Part shown: piece after piece, positions 20,901 through 35,900 of the stretch
How the letters are laid out: each line of letters starts with the position of its first letter
Numbering within the stretch: position 1 is the stretch's first letter
Source: Cryptomeria japonica
Taxonomy: Eukaryota; Streptophyta; Pinopsida; Cupressales; Cupressaceae
Direction: 5' to 3'
DNA length: 64,000 nt
Assembly: GCF_030272615.1 (NCBI RefSeq)
Contig: NC_081408.1
Span: 621,794,476 to 621,858,475, forward strand
Program-made: the position numbers and the translations under genes
The notes under the pieces: model-generated
Told to the model about the DNA's origin: nothing
What the model saw: the letters and a program-made list of their open reading frames with translations, nothing else
The model's database searches: none

Positions 20901-23900
20901 CTCCTAAACTATTGCAGAAAGAATTCTTTAGTTTTGTAATTGTTTTGTTGATTCTATGTAGATCCATAGTGATTGGCTTAATTAATTATTGTGCCTCCAT
21001 GATTCTTGCCTTTCACAATGATGTGGATGCTTATATATTGTGGCCATTTTTTTGTATCTCACTCCGATTGTTCTTTAATTGCTTTTTAACGTTTTTCTGT
21101 CTATACCAAAGCTTCATTATTTTCTTTTGCACATTAGTGTTTATTTTTTCCCATAGATTTTAACCATGGATAACCGAGGATATTATCCAACCATAAAAAA
21201 TTGAAAGCAAAACATAAAACACTATTCATAGAGAGCATCAAGCCTTCAAAAATAAAAAAATTGAATATCCTTACTTTCTTTTGATTGTCTTTGATTTGGT
21301 TTGGTGTACTTTGAGTTGCTTGGCTAATGATGCAAATCAGGGAGAGGGAGCAAAATAAATGGTAGCCTGCTCCTTGTAGTCGCACACATAACACACAATG
21401 CATTATGAGAGTGCTCACAACTCATAACATGATCGTTATTTCAAAATTGGAGATTAAAACCAAGTGGCCCTATAGGGACTAATCATCTCATACTGATAGC
21501 CTCTCACTGCTTTCTACTTTTCTTACAAACAGCTTGGAGTAAGAACATAATTTATACTATCATACTCCTTATATATATATCTATCCTCAACTAAGGAGGA
21601 AGGAATTATAAATATTGCTCCACTACACTCATTTGTTTCTCGCTCTATTTGTCATAGTTCTTATGTAATGTCGCCTACTAGGTTTAGGCCTGTTTTAACC
21701 ATAACTAATCTATTTCAATTTAGTTATGACTTAAACTAAAATGATTAGGAGACAAATCTATCTTAACATGAATCAAATCTGTGATACTCAATAGTTCAAT
21801 TAATTTATCAATTATTAATAAGTAAATTATTTTATTTACCCTACTAGATGATTAATTCAATAATACTAGATAATTAATTTTATCATCCATAATTCTTAAT
21901 GCAAGTGTCAACCTTTGTTACTATTTCAGTTCCAAGGAAGGAGAGGATGTCTATGTTACCAAAGCGCTTAGAGACCAAAATACAATAGGCTCCCTCAAAG
22001 TTTAGGGATCCAAGCCCTTACCCTATCTTGGGACCATGCCCTCAAAGTTTACAGGATGCTGATCCTTACCCTTATCTTGGGAATCATCTTATTGAATGGA
22101 TTTGGACTGTCCCTCTTTTGAAATAATTCAGTCCCTTATTCTTAGGTACTGACAGAAATAACAAGAATTAGACTATAAGTATACTAACTTCTTATGTATT
22201 ATGAATATATATGAAATTAAGTATGGCTGTCATACATATTGCAGTCCATATTAATATTACTATTAAATTCTGCATCAGAACATTATCAGGCTTCATATAT
22301 TAAGCACATTCCCATGCATATCACCAAGAACAAGGATGCTACTGCCTTTAACTTAATAACAGTTCTGATCTGATCTAATCGATGGTGATAATATATATTT
22401 GTCTTCTGTAGTTTTAAACTTATCTGTTGTGATGGATGTCTCCCATGCCCCCTTGAATAGTCAGTCATGTTGCTTATATGTCCCCTTAATCGGTTGGAAG
22501 GGTATGTCTCTTCCACGGGCCACCTTCCTTGTAAGAGTGGTGACTTATTTCATGACCTTTGCCGCTAATAAACAATTGTTTGTGATCACCTCTTAGTAAT
22601 ACTTGTTATTGTGAATATAGTTTCTATCCTCCTTATTCCATTCGTTATCCTGCTGTTTGCAGTTGGATTGCTGCCTCATGCTACTAAATCTCTATTGCTG
22701 CTCCTTATTAAATAATCCTATTATGCCTGGAGCAATTCGCACCTTATAAAGAAGCGGTACTAATTATAATTAAATCGTGGCTATTTATAATCACACTAAA
22801 ACCGCATCATTTGCTGACTATAATAAAATCGCTACCAGTAATTCTACGCTTCTTAATAGCATTCACTTAACCAATAGTTTATTACCAATTGTGGGAGATC
22901 GCTGTTATTAGGATGAATGAACCATTATTGCATATGATATTTTCCATACCTGTTGCAATGATGCAGACTATTACGATTATTGAAATTGTGAAGTCTTACA
23001 TAATGTAAGACAATTGCAACAACTGGTTTTCTGTTTATCATACATCGGATTAGGGGCATGACATCTTAGCATACATCTTTTTTTTAGTTTTTATTTATTT
23101 TAAAAGTTTCTACGCTCTTCATGAAGGAGTAATAACTGGTTGTCATTAGCCACAAAGGTAGAACCCATGACCCTTTTTGGATGAGGAGAATTTGTAACTA
23201 TTGCTAACTAATATTTGAAGTGCGAAAAATAATGTAACTGACATTGCTATCTTAAACACTAGTCTGTGTGAGGTTTTCCACATCTTTAGGCATTCATAGT
23301 TGTGGTAGGCATAATAGATTGGTATTTGTTAAAGGACAAATGCAGATGTTCTAACATCCATGTCCAACAACAATAAAAGGAAACTTCAATGTATCTCAAA
23401 GTTTTCAACTAAGAGTTAATGGAGCAAGTCAAATGACATGCCCACACCTCAAATTCCTTCGATTAGAAACTATTAACCATAAACATTAATGTGAAGGATG
23501 TCCATGCCCAAAAGAAATCTGGCGAGTCCCAAAAGCAATAAGAATAATGAAAGTAAATCAATGTTCCGCCAAGTTTTTAGGACAGGGGGACGTGTTTTAG
23601 GGACAGATTCTTTTGAATGGGATAGATTTCTGTCATTGTGTAATGTCAGCAATGTCCAGAAAGATTCCCTATGTTTTGTAGTTACAAATTGCCCAATGTT
23701 TATGGACTTTCCATTCTGCCTTAATTTTATGACAGATATTTTTTATTTGATTTTTGTATATGCCACTGCTGATGAACTAGATGTATTGGTTGGTATTGAA
23801 ATTAGTATACTGATGTATTAACTAATTCATTAATTTGCAGACAATCACAATTCCTTGACTATTGCCAGCCTGTGGGCCCCTGTCCTTGCTGTGAGTATTT

Positions 23901-26900
23901 TATCTAACCAGCTTCTTTGTGAATAGAGATTATTGGATGTATGATTTATCATGCTGTAGATAATTGTGAATTTAGTTTACATGTCTAGTTAGAATAATAA
24001 TTGTTAGGATGAGTTTTTTTAATGTGTAGATTTAGTGTTACTATTTTCTTGATGCACTAGTTTTATCATTTATTGGTTGAGGAAAACAGGTTTATTTTTG
24101 ATGTTCTGTAGATTTATGTGCTGGACCTTTACATTTTCTACACTATCTTATCTGCTATTGTTGGGGGTCTTATTGGAGCACGGGCTCGACTGGGAGAGGT
24201 GCATAAACATTTCAGTTGTTTTTCTGATTTTTTAGTGGTTGTCATTCAGTCATATGTGAAATATCTATGATATCTTATATTGTGTTTTCCCTTTCACAGA
24301 TACGATCAATTGAGATGGTTCACAAGCGATTTGAGAGTTTTCCTGAAGCATTTGTTAAAAACCTTTTCCCATCAAAATTCAATAGGTTCGTTTTTGAACT
24401 CTTTTATTTTTAACTTCAATTGCAAGGTGCCAATCTGGTGCAAATTATGAAATTGATTTGAAGAAAACCAAAATTCATGACTCATATGTCATTCTGTTTT
24501 AAATGAGCAAATTTCTGTTTTTATAGTTCCTTTATGTCTTATAGGAGTATTGCTATTGCAGGCTGGAAGGCGATATAGCTGCTCCACAGGTGAAGCATTT
24601 ATACTTGGATTGAAATTTCAAACAATTATAAGACATGTTTTTGTTTCAAGTAGTAGTATGTTTTTTATTTGGAAAGAAAAATTCATTTATTTTGATATCC
24701 ATAATATGAAGTAATCTTTGTGGGAATCTTCTTATTATTAACTTGAATAAAGTACAGCAAGAAGGAAGATAATAGTATGGTAGGAAGAGTACTTATTATT
24801 GTTCTGGGAGGATGCCATTAACTGATGCAGATTATAAATAAAAAAGTAACTCAGGAATGTCTCAATATTTTTCAGAATGAGACGTTGCACCTTAAGCTGC
24901 CCTTTTTTATATCATATGATTTAAATAGCTTTGTAGGCTATTCAGGTAACATTGTGTATGGATGACTGGTTTGAAATAATTCTTAAATCAAGAAACTTGT
25001 GCTGCATGTACTTCATGAGAATCAATAATGAAAATAGTAGAAAAACTTACATTCTTTTTGCAGGGTTTACTTCGACAAATAATTCTTGTCACTTTATTTA
25101 TATGAACATTATCATTTCTTCAATTTAATTTTGTTAGAGATCAAGACACATTTGTTCTTCACATGTTATTTAGTGGCATGAATCTTTGTGCAGTTTTATA
25201 TGAATTCTTGATTTAGGTAACTTAACTTAATTTTTTTTTGTCTTCTGGGCACTCTTTTTTGGTTCAGCCATCGCCAGGGTTGAATAAGAGCTATGCTTCT
25301 AAGTTTTCTCCTATCTGGAATGAAATTGTTAAAAGCCTCCGTGAAGAAGATTATATCACCAATCGGTAAATTGTTAATATATTCCAATTTAATTTTATTA
25401 AAGCATGTTCATGTTATTTAAAATCAAGTTGTAAATAATTATCAATTTATATCTACCCACATTGTTTCAGTGAGATGGAGTTGCTTCTCATACCAAGTAA
25501 TACTGGGAGCTTAAATCTAGTACAGTGGCCATTATTCCTTCTATCCAGCAAGGTAAATTTCATGATGCAGGCATTACTCATCAAGTTAAGAGTTCATTTC
25601 TAGGGATAGGATTTTATTATTATAGAGTTGAGTACTTATGCATTTTCTTGTTTACTGTGACAGATTTTTATGGCTATTGATCTAGCTGTGGAGTGTGTGG
25701 AGTTGAAGGACACACAGATGGAATTGTGGGCAAAAATCAAAAGAGACGAATATATGGGCTATGCAGTTGTTGAATGTTATTATAATGTGGAGAAAATACT
25801 GAAATCATTGTTAAATGATGAGGGAAGATTGTGGTATGTTGTGGCTTGTTTTTATATCAATGGATTGCAAAACATTTCAGGATATTTAGCATGCAATGAC
25901 TAGGGAAGAGGACATGCTGATAACGTTGTTTTATTGATGCTTTTGTGGATTTAGATTTTCTGAATTAGCAAAACTAAATCTTTTTACAACTCTGCATTAC
26001 AGGGTTGATAGGTTATTTCGTGATGCAAAGGAGAGTATACAAGATGAATCTTTAGTATCCAATTTTCAACTGAACAAGCTGCCTCTTCTGTTGTCCAGAA
26101 TTACTGCACTGACTGGACTCCTTGTAAGTTAATATTATTTTTCTGCTGGCCTATTATGGGTCTTATTTTGTTTGATGTGTCATAGCTCAAGGAGCAATGT
26201 ATGTATTACTACTATCCATGAACATAATTACAGACAAACATATAGAATGGTTCTCTTTCAAACTGGGAAATTTATGGACTTTAGGAAGAGTCACACATGT
26301 AATGAATAAAAATTATCATGTTGCTCTTTATCAAGAACACTAATGTCATAAGTATGTTTGTTGGAAGCTAAGTTTCTGGTTTGGATTTTGGTTCAAAGGT
26401 TCCGTTTGTGGGTTTGGTCGAAATTTTTTTTTGGGTTGGGTTCTAGTTGGGTTTGTCCATACTAAAACATATAAAAATCAGAAATATGTACATATTTGCA
26501 GATGTAATTGAGCTCAAAATACACCACCATATTAATAGTCAAATATTAGTCAAAAACACGAATTTCATGATATATATTAAACTTTAAAGTTAAAAAATAA
26601 TAATGTCAAGTGGCAACAATGAGCCATCATTGATCAAATATCATATGTACCATAAAAAATATCATCATCATCATTCATATTAGATGATCAATGTTGTGGT
26701 AAATTAGAAGACTCACAAATAGTGCTGCTCGCACTGGCACTCTCATGGTCACTAGGTGGGTCATAGTCATCTTTAATATCAAGTGCAGCAAAATGGGCAG
26801 TGAAAGCATCCAGGTGTGTACTCTCTAGCTTGAAGCCACTTTCTTTGTGTGTAAGGATCCCCAAGTTTGAATGCACATAGATCAATTCCTCTTCCTTTTC

Positions 26901-29900
26901 CGACTTTAGTCTATTGCGCTTTATTGAGTGGATGTGCTTGAATTCTTCTTAGATGCAGATATGACTAGCAACCTATTAAGACAAAATTAGAGAGTTAAGA
27001 GTTCCAGAATTAAAAAATTGAATTATAAAATTTACTTGTGATATAATTTTGATCGCAAGAGGTTGTAGGTGTTGGATATTCCGTCACTCAACCCTTATGA
27101 TTTGTTGTTATTGTTTATTTGTTTGTTTTGTTATAGCTTGTTAATCTATTCAGGCTATTATTTGTTATTTGGATAAACTCGTGACTGCTATTTTAAAGGA
27201 CATGGTTACAATACATTTGTATGGGAGATTGGCATATGATATGAAAAATATTATGTTTCAATGATAATCTTTTATATGGTATCAGAGCAGGTTAGAAGTC
27301 GGCTTAGTAGAAGGCGGCTTGAGTTTGGAGTCTTGTAACAGTAGTGTCGAAGCTTGTTGGTAAGGGTGCGTAATGACCTCACACTTGGGTTTTCATACAT
27401 TCTTTGTCAGGACAGGCAATTCACATCATTTGGTGTACTTTGTTTGCACTCGTAGGTCATTTATCTCACTGGTAGGCCTCTTCTCATTGGTATGTTCCAT
27501 GATTCATTGGATCGGGTGCAGTAATACTATGTTGGCTTCATATTAAGGCCTGCAGTGCATGAGCTTTTTTCTGTTGTTATTTGCTATGATCTTCTTTGTA
27601 TGTGTCAAGGAATTAGAATCAGATCTTGAATTTGCAGAATCAGCTACATAGCCTGAAGATGAAGAATGGCGAACAATTGGAATCCTTTCTTAAAAGGATT
27701 GCTGAGTTGAGGGCATCCTGTTGGTGTTTGTTTTATCGTCTACCAAACATTAGAATAAGATACCCAAAGGTGTTCTATCCTCTCCTGAAAAATCACTGGT
27801 GATTCCAAGGTCTATATGTGCGAACAAGCGACTTTAGTGGGATAGCTACTTGGGTAGTGTATGCTGAAAATCTCAAAGGGGGACTCACGTTTACAAGTGC
27901 CTTTCAAGCTTCTGGACTTGGATAGATTTATCAATTTTAGGCTCTTTCATTTTTTTGGATTTTCGAGATTTAGACTTTCAAAAAGGGAAAGAGGGATAGG
28001 GTTTAAGAAAGCTGATCTAAACCTACGAATTCTGGAGACGGTATTAACTGGGTGTTCTCTGGAAACCGCACTTTGCTTCGCCACATTGAGGACAACTGCA
28101 CAAAGCCGATGCAATCTTCAATGAGTTGTACTTGTGATTGAAATGTTGGCATACACAGGGGATAGGCTCAGACTAACTTTGGACAGTGAAATGGAAATCA
28201 TCCATTCACCAAAAGTATGAGCAGAGATACACCGTTAATTAATACTTATCAAATCCTTCATTCAATTCTAACAACATGAAAGCAAATCTAAATTAACTTC
28301 TAACTAATGTGTTGAGGAAATTGAAACCATGCTAATCACTCAAATAACAGAGATTACAAAGCCTTAAGAGAAAGCACACATGCAATATATTATTTGAAAA
28401 AATGACCTTCACGCAACAATATATCAAAAACCTCACACTCTCCAAATGAGAGGAGGTAGCCTTATATAGTTTTCTGAAAATAATGAACGATCGAGATCAA
28501 ATAGTGATCAAGGGCCTAGATTGAAAGTTATAAACCCTAATTAGGGTTTCCCAAAACTCTATCAGTTTGAATGAATGAGAACATGACAAGTGGCATAGTT
28601 GCCATTCTCACTAAACTATGCGTCTAGTTTCCTTTTCGGATAAGTCAAGTTCATTGAATCTGGGCATGTTGACTTGGAGCAATTTGATTGGTCGGAAGAT
28701 GACAAGGCGCCACCGCAGCGTGAGTCACTCCTAATCTTGCTGAGGCGGTGCAAGAGCAGGTATGGGAGATGGCTCTTGCTCTCTTCTTATCTTAGCGTTG
28801 ATACGTGCGACAATTTCTAGTTCCTCGTCAATGATAAAACACATGTGATGCCAATCAGGAGTGTTTCTTTTCACTTCCCACGCCAAGCTGTACAATTCTG
28901 TGATAACGTGTTCTTGTCGCTGAAATCCAAGTCTGGCTGAAGTACTGGACAAGGTTCTCTCCCTGGTTCAAGAGGAATGATTGGTAGGCGCATGAAGCTC
29001 GGAAGGAAAATTGTTGAATTTCTTAGAATAATTTCTTGTTGACGACTCTATGCTTGCTTCTTCGTGGCCCCAATTTATGTTGCACGAGAGGAGGTTGAAA
29101 GCTCTAGATAACCCCTTGCAAATATGAAATGATAGGATCAAGCTGTTCAGATATTCGCTGCGATCATGCCTTCCTTCTTGATACCCTAAAATTTGGAGAA
29201 GAATTTCTCCATGCCTTCATCATAATTGAGGAAATTGGAATTTTCTTTGTGGAACATTTCCCATATAGCGCCCAATTTTAGCTATCTTCACGCTCGGATG
29301 AACCTTGCCTGTGAACTTGTCCTCAATCTTCCGTTTGGCTTGAAACTCCAGCTGCGATCTCTATGATGATCTCGCTTCTATTTCTATCTGAGACCTGTAA
29401 AACCAAAGGAAAATAAGTTAGAAATTAGAACTAGATTAAATATATAGGATCTTGATGACTAAGTGGTTGGTATCCTCACTCTATTCTTGACACTTAGTCA
29501 CAAAAAGATGGAATTTTCACATGTAAACTCCACACTCTAGGTATATTTACAATTTCAATCCAAAAACTAGGTCTTATAATCTTGAAAACCCTCATCCCAT
29601 TCAGTCCAACATGATCTTTCTTACTGAAAATCACCTCCAATGAACTTGGAAAACTCAGAAAATGTAGTAAATCTGCATTCAAAACCAACTTCACCTTCGA
29701 TGGGGAGAGAAGAAAAAGACAAGAAGACAGAAAGATCTTTAGAAAAACTCAGAAAATTCGAATGATCTGCCTCCTATTAGCTGGTTATACTCCAAATTCT
29801 GTCAGAGTCTATCAAGGACAAAGCTGGAAATGATGATTAATGCCTCAAAAAATACGCTCAACCTTTGACAACCTTCTTTGAACCCCCTTCAACCTGCAAG

Positions 29901-32900
29901 ATAACTCTGAAATTTGCTCTTAACTTGCTCAGAAAGTTTGAACTTTTGTTGTGTGATAATGAAAGGAGAAATGTCTTACTTGTATTAGAGTTGGTTTTCA
30001 CAATTAGAAACACGCATATATCCTTCTAATTCATGTTTCTAAATTAGCTTCAGTCCTGAATATTCATGGAGAAAGGTTCTATTTTAGTCTTTAGTTGGCT
30101 TGTCATCTCTTCAAGTTCGAAAATCTTCTTCTTGGTTCACAAAGTGCATGTTTCTAAATTGATTTTTAGTCCATAAATTCAAACTTGATCTTGAGATATC
30201 TTCTTTCATAACTTTCTAATTACATCCACAGTTCGAATTCTTTCTCAATCTGCACTTTATCTTCTTCCAAAACTTTCTAAATCAGTTAGCAATGACTTAT
30301 TTTCGAACTTGCTGTTGACTTTGCTTGACCTCCAAGTGTAGTGCGGACTTTATAGCTCATGGATGGCGGAGTTTGAGAAACACATGGCACCAAGGCATCA
30401 AGAAGGCGGACTTTGAAGAAGAGTTAGGCACTTCAACCTGCAGCAAGGCTTCCTTTAATAGGTAAGTGGCTCTAGCATAGGGCGGACTTTGGTTCTTTCA
30501 TGACATCATGGTTAAACACTTGGAAACTTTCCTTATCCATTGCTATGTTGTTAAGCGGACTTTGCAGCACTTGAGAACAATTGTGCTTGCTACCTTAAGC
30601 CGGACTTTGAAAGGATAACATCTTGATCAGCATAGGGTAGATTTTGAATACCTCCTTGCACCATGACCTCTTCAAACACTTGGAATAATCCTTAACACCA
30701 TAGGGCGGACTTTGAACAGCTAAGTGCCTTACTTGGGTGGAGTTGGTGAGACTTCCTTGCACCATGGCCTATACTTAGAAATTTTTCTTCACTTCACAGG
30801 GCGGATTTTGATGATACCTTTGAAACTCCTTCATCACCCAAGGCGGACTTTCTATACCTCCTGTCATCACTCTTGGCTGCTCCATCATAATGCTTGGGTG
30901 GACTTTCATGAAGACTTGGAACTCAACCACGAAGAGGGCGGAGTTTGAGGGGTACACTTATCATGGCGAACCTTTTTGGAGTCCATTTCCAATATTCATA
31001 CTTCCAAGGGAGGACTTTGTTCAACTTGATACCTTTGGCACATGAAGGCGGACTTTGTGAGTCTTAGGCACCACTCACCTTGCTTGGAGGGCAGACTTTT
31101 GGTAGCTCACAACACTACTTACCTTCGGTGGACTTTTTAGGTTATGCTTCAAGGCGGACTTTGGGGTTCATTTGAAGGGGCAGAGTTTAGAGTGTTCAAG
31201 AAGGCGGACTTTTCAACTTCCACTTGCCATTCACCATATCCTTGGGCGGAGTTTTTAGGCATCTCCATAGGGCAGACTTTTCATCCCTCTCCACAGGGTG
31301 GACTTTTCATCTCTCTCCAGAGGGCAGACTATTCAGCCCTCTCCATAGGGCGGAGTTTTCATCCCTCTCCATAGGGCGGAGTTTGGAGAGTTCACAACTT
31401 GGGTGGAGTTTTCATCCCTCTCCATAGGGTGGAGTTTTCATCCCTCTCCACAGGGCAGAGTTTGGAGAGTTCGCAACTTGGGCGGACTTTTCATCTCTCC
31501 ATAGGGCGGAGTTTTCATCCCTCTCCACAGGGCAGAGTTTGCAGAGTTCACAACTTGGGCGGAGTTTTCATCCCTCTCCACAAGACGGAGTTTGGAGAAT
31601 TCACAACTTGGGCAAACATTTTCCATATCAAGCACCACATACCAAGGCGGACTATTGATCTCTCTTGTCATAACATTCACCATTACACATTGATTGTGCT
31701 TATTAATGTTTATGTTGATGACTTAGTTATCATAGGCAACTCATAAACAATGTTTAAGACAACCAAGAATGATCTTAAGAAGGCTTTTGATATGACAAAT
31801 CTTGGGCTACTGCACTATTGTCTCACCTTAGAGGTATGACAAACTAATCACTATATTTTTGTATCTCAAAGGAATATGCCAAGACACTGCTTGAGATATT
31901 CAGAATGATGGATTCCAAATCCATGTCTACACCTATGGAATTAGGATTGCAGTTATCTACATCTGATACATCTCCCTAGGTGAATGTAACTCTCTATGGA
32001 CAAATGATTGGAGGTTTGATTTACTTGACTTAAACTAGACCAAATATTAGTTTTGCTATTAAGTATTTATCAAGATTCATGCAAGAACCAAAAATGTGTC
32101 ATTGGAAAGCAGCAAAACGAGTACTAAGGTGTATCCAAGGTACAATGAATCATGGTTTGGAATATAAAAATAATGATCAATTCTTCTTGATAGGATACAT
32201 AGATGCAGATTATGCAGGTTTTGTTGATGATAGGAAATCCACCTCTAGATTTGTTTTTTCCTAGGATCAGGATTCTCTCATTTGTACTTTAAAACAATGA
32301 TGTAATATGGGGGGAATGATGGATATTCCATCACTCTACCCGTATGATTTGTTGTTATTGTTTATTTGTTTGTTTTGTTATAGTTTGTTAATCTATTCAG
32401 GTTACTATTTGTCATTTGGTTAAACTCGTGAGTGCTATTTTAAAGAACATGGTTACCATTATTTGGCCCATATATTTGTAACTCGGATTGGCATGTGATT
32501 TGGAAAATATTATCTTTCAATGATAATCTCTAATAGTAGGTATGTGTATATTTCGTGATGGAAGTTCCACCAACTATGGGCGCCGACCATATACTTGTCC
32601 CAAAGAGTATCAAGACAACAACCAGTAGAGCATGCAAAACCCATAAACTCAACCCTCATTGCAACCTACATGCCACAATCAAAAAAGGGTATGCAAAGTG
32701 TTGCCTTGTACCCTTGAGCAACTTAAAGATCTGTATATGGGGCAATTCTTGTGGCAATACAAAGGAGTTGAGAACTATAACATTTGTGACTTAGTGCAAA
32801 GGCAAGAAGATGCAATGAATTGGTCATTTTGTTTTATTTGTTTACAATGATTTGGTGTAGTTCTTTTAAGAATTTTTTTTTTAAGGATCTCACTCTTTTG

Positions 32901-35900
32901 CATTTTTGACAAATTTCATCTTCTCGATCTTTGAGTTGATGCCATCATATACCTCACTTAAACAAGGCATATTCATATTGTTATAATGGATCATGCTCAC
33001 TATGGGCTCAATGAAACAAACAATATACTCATCATAATCTCGTGAAATGTCATCTAGGATCCTTTGCTTAAGTTTTATTGGTGTTGTACTACTGGATTGC
33101 CTCCATATGGACTAGTGTGGGCTGATCACCATGTTAGAAAGTGCCTTACAAACCTTAACAAGTCGTCTCAATACAATTGTGTTGGATGCAAAACGGGTCT
33201 CAACAACTTGTTCGTAAATCAAAATTAAAAAAATTAAATTTACAAAAAGTAAAATTTAATATGCCATGTGATATATGGTGCTTGGTGATGATCATTTGGA
33301 TCTCTTCAGCCTAAACATACACTTGTTTGATGAAATCAATTGTGGTACCTGTTTTTTGAGGCGAGTGGATAGCACAAGGTGTCCAAAACATGTGTGAATA
33401 ACGTTCCTCAACTAATAACCCAACAACCCTACAATTTTTGGCATTGTTTGTTATAACTTGCACAACATTTTGAGAGCTCACTTCCTGAGTGGCTTGACAA
33501 AAAATGTTGTGAAGAAATGCTAAAATTCTAGAATCGCCCATAGAATTGCCTTTCATATGTTTTGTATGTCATAAATTAGGGCTGGGGATGAATAGACCTT
33601 TTTGGAATAAAAAACAAGTGAAGAAAAGTCAATTAAAATTAAAAAAGTTTTGATTTTGAGAAGCTAGATATTCATGGGACCAAATATGCCCAAAGTTCTC
33701 TTGGCTCCGTTTAGGCCAGATCCACAAACTGTAGTCAAATCCTTGTCCGAACCCACAGTGGATTAGATTTGGAGTGCAAACTGGGTTCGAACCAGCCTAG
33801 GCACCGATTGCATATGCATGTCGATTGATAATATAGGCTGGAATGACAAGCAGTGCTTGTGGTAGCTGCACTATGCAAATGACACTTTGTAGCAGCTTCA
33901 TTGCCCTTATCCTTGATCAAGGCTAAGGAAAGCTGCTAGTTATGGTTAATTGTTTTGGAAGTTTCCTAATTTTTTTTTTTTTTTTTCACTCCTATTAGTT
34001 AAAAATAATTATTTCTGGGATACTCCAGCCAAATCTAAAGGCTTGGGGTAGGACCTTGGCAAACCTAGGCTGGACTAGGACCAATATCAAAGTATCGTGT
34101 CAATCAATTTGAGGTCAATTAGTGTTCCTGTAGATGCCATTAACATAGCTGGAAATAAAAAGGTTTTTAATAAAATAATCTTTTCCTTATATATTATAAG
34201 GTGAATTTCAATTTATTATTCCACCTTATCGATTGCATCTAGTTCTTGATTTGTGCAAATGTGAGCATTTTAACTTTTGAAAATTATGAGGTTTTTTTCT
34301 ATTAGGATGGTGTTGATGTGTTTTTTATGCACATAACAATACAGAATAAATTACCAAAGTAATTTACCCTCTCTTGAACAAAATCACCTCAGATGCTAAG
34401 AATGAGATCAACTAAAATGATTCCAAGGTTTCTACATGTTAGGTCTTGACGAGTGGGTAAGTTCAGTGGTTGATGTGAATTGTTGTGTTTCACTTGGGGA
34501 CTTACGCAAATGTTTGGATTATCATGAATGATGCGGAATAGGTGTGCTGACAACTTAAGATTTATCAATAAGGCTCTGGATTTACTTCTTACTAAAAAAG
34601 GGGGAAAAAGAATAGGGTTCAGGAAATCTATTCTAAAACTAGGAATGTAGGAAATGATGAATGGATCTAGTGGAATCAAACAAGGCAAGGTCTCACAATC
34701 AGGTATTGACACAAGCTTAGAGCAATCATCTAAGGTATACTTAATGATTTTCAGACTATTACCATCAAACGTAGACACCATCCAAGTTGATGCTTGTCAA
34801 CAGACGCATAATAGTTGAAGTTATGCTTACTCAAACTCCAGTTGACCACACAAGGCGCACTTACTAGCGGCAAGAGGCTAGTGATATGGATTAAGGATTC
34901 CACACAAATAAATTCAACAAATCTTCCACTCAATCTAACATACATGAAAATAAATTCTAATCTAAATTCTAATCTAACTTGGAGGAATTGAGAACCATGA
35001 ATGCAAATACAACACTTGAAGAGCAAAATCACCAACAATTGAACAATGATTAGGATGCCGAGATAACATCCTCATTATCATCAAGATTATCCTTAGTCCA
35101 ATCATATACTTCATTTCCCAAGCTAACTTGCAAAAGGACAGTAGGGGATTCCGGCTGATCATTATTCTCATCAGGAGGTGCAGATGTCGTTGTGGCATGG
35201 AACTCCTGAATATTCCCTGGTAGTATCACTATGTTGGAACACTGCTGAGTCTCCTTATTTTGTTCTGTTACTTCAATCACTTTGATTGATGAGACACTGG
35301 GAGGGGGTGAAGGCATGATGAGTGGAGTGATAATCTTCTGTTTCTTCTTCACCTCCTCAATCTTCTTCCCTCTGGCCTTGACTTCTCTAGGCATATTCTT
35401 CCTTCTCTTCGGAACTTGACTGTCTTCGTCTGCATGAATCCTGACATCACTGACAGTCCTCTGATCATCTTCAGAAGTAGACTCTTTCGGCTTCATCCTT
35501 TCATAAGTGAAGGGAACACTCATGTCAACTAATTTATTCATCTGCATATCTACCCATGTGCGGGAGAAATTCAAGACCTCTCTCATCAAAACATTCAGGT
35601 CAATCTCTTTTGACTCTGACCAATTTGGCAATAGGATTGCCTTCTTCATTTCATTCTCATAATGTGGGTGTGTATGATCTCTATCATCTAATACCTGATC
35701 AGGAATGAGGAAAAGTCCACACTTCCTCATGAAATCTACTAACATTCTGGACCACATTCTTCTCTTCATTGCTTGTTCATCCATTAAGTTAGCCCAATAA
35801 TCCTCTGTCAACCTTATGAGTGAACTTCTCTCCTCTGATCCTTCCGACCTTCTTGTCTTGATCAAATCTTTCTCTCTTTTTGTAGGTACCAAATCTGTAG

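Larger units (their letters stand above)
27070..32535 (+). mobile_element. Ty1/copia element 2, internally rearranged, target duplication GTAGG
   Basis: The 5' LTR 27070-27276 and 3' LTR 32317-32535 share most of their sequence (TGRTGGATATTCCRTCACTC at the start, TTTCAATGATAATCT near the end). The flanks are GTAGG at 27065-27069 and GTAGG at 32536-32540. A tRNA-Met primer site follows the 5' LTR and a polypurine tract (GGGGGGAA, 32309-32316) precedes the 3' LTR. Only a short 5' internal part and the RT/RNase H end remain; the middle is replaced by a piece of a - strand LTR element (27719 to about 31660). LTRs end in TA instead of CA. The element lies within a hAT transposase gene. Confidence 0.75.

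Noticed and set aside
20879-21163. Hydrophobic 94-codon ORF as a membrane protein
   Set aside because: Lies in T-rich intron sequence with no motif, homologous copy or splice context.
31144-31746. Overlapping + and - strand ORFs of 67-115 codons as genes
   Set aside because: They are translations of the GGCGGAGTTTTCATCCC tandem and therefore repetitive in every frame.
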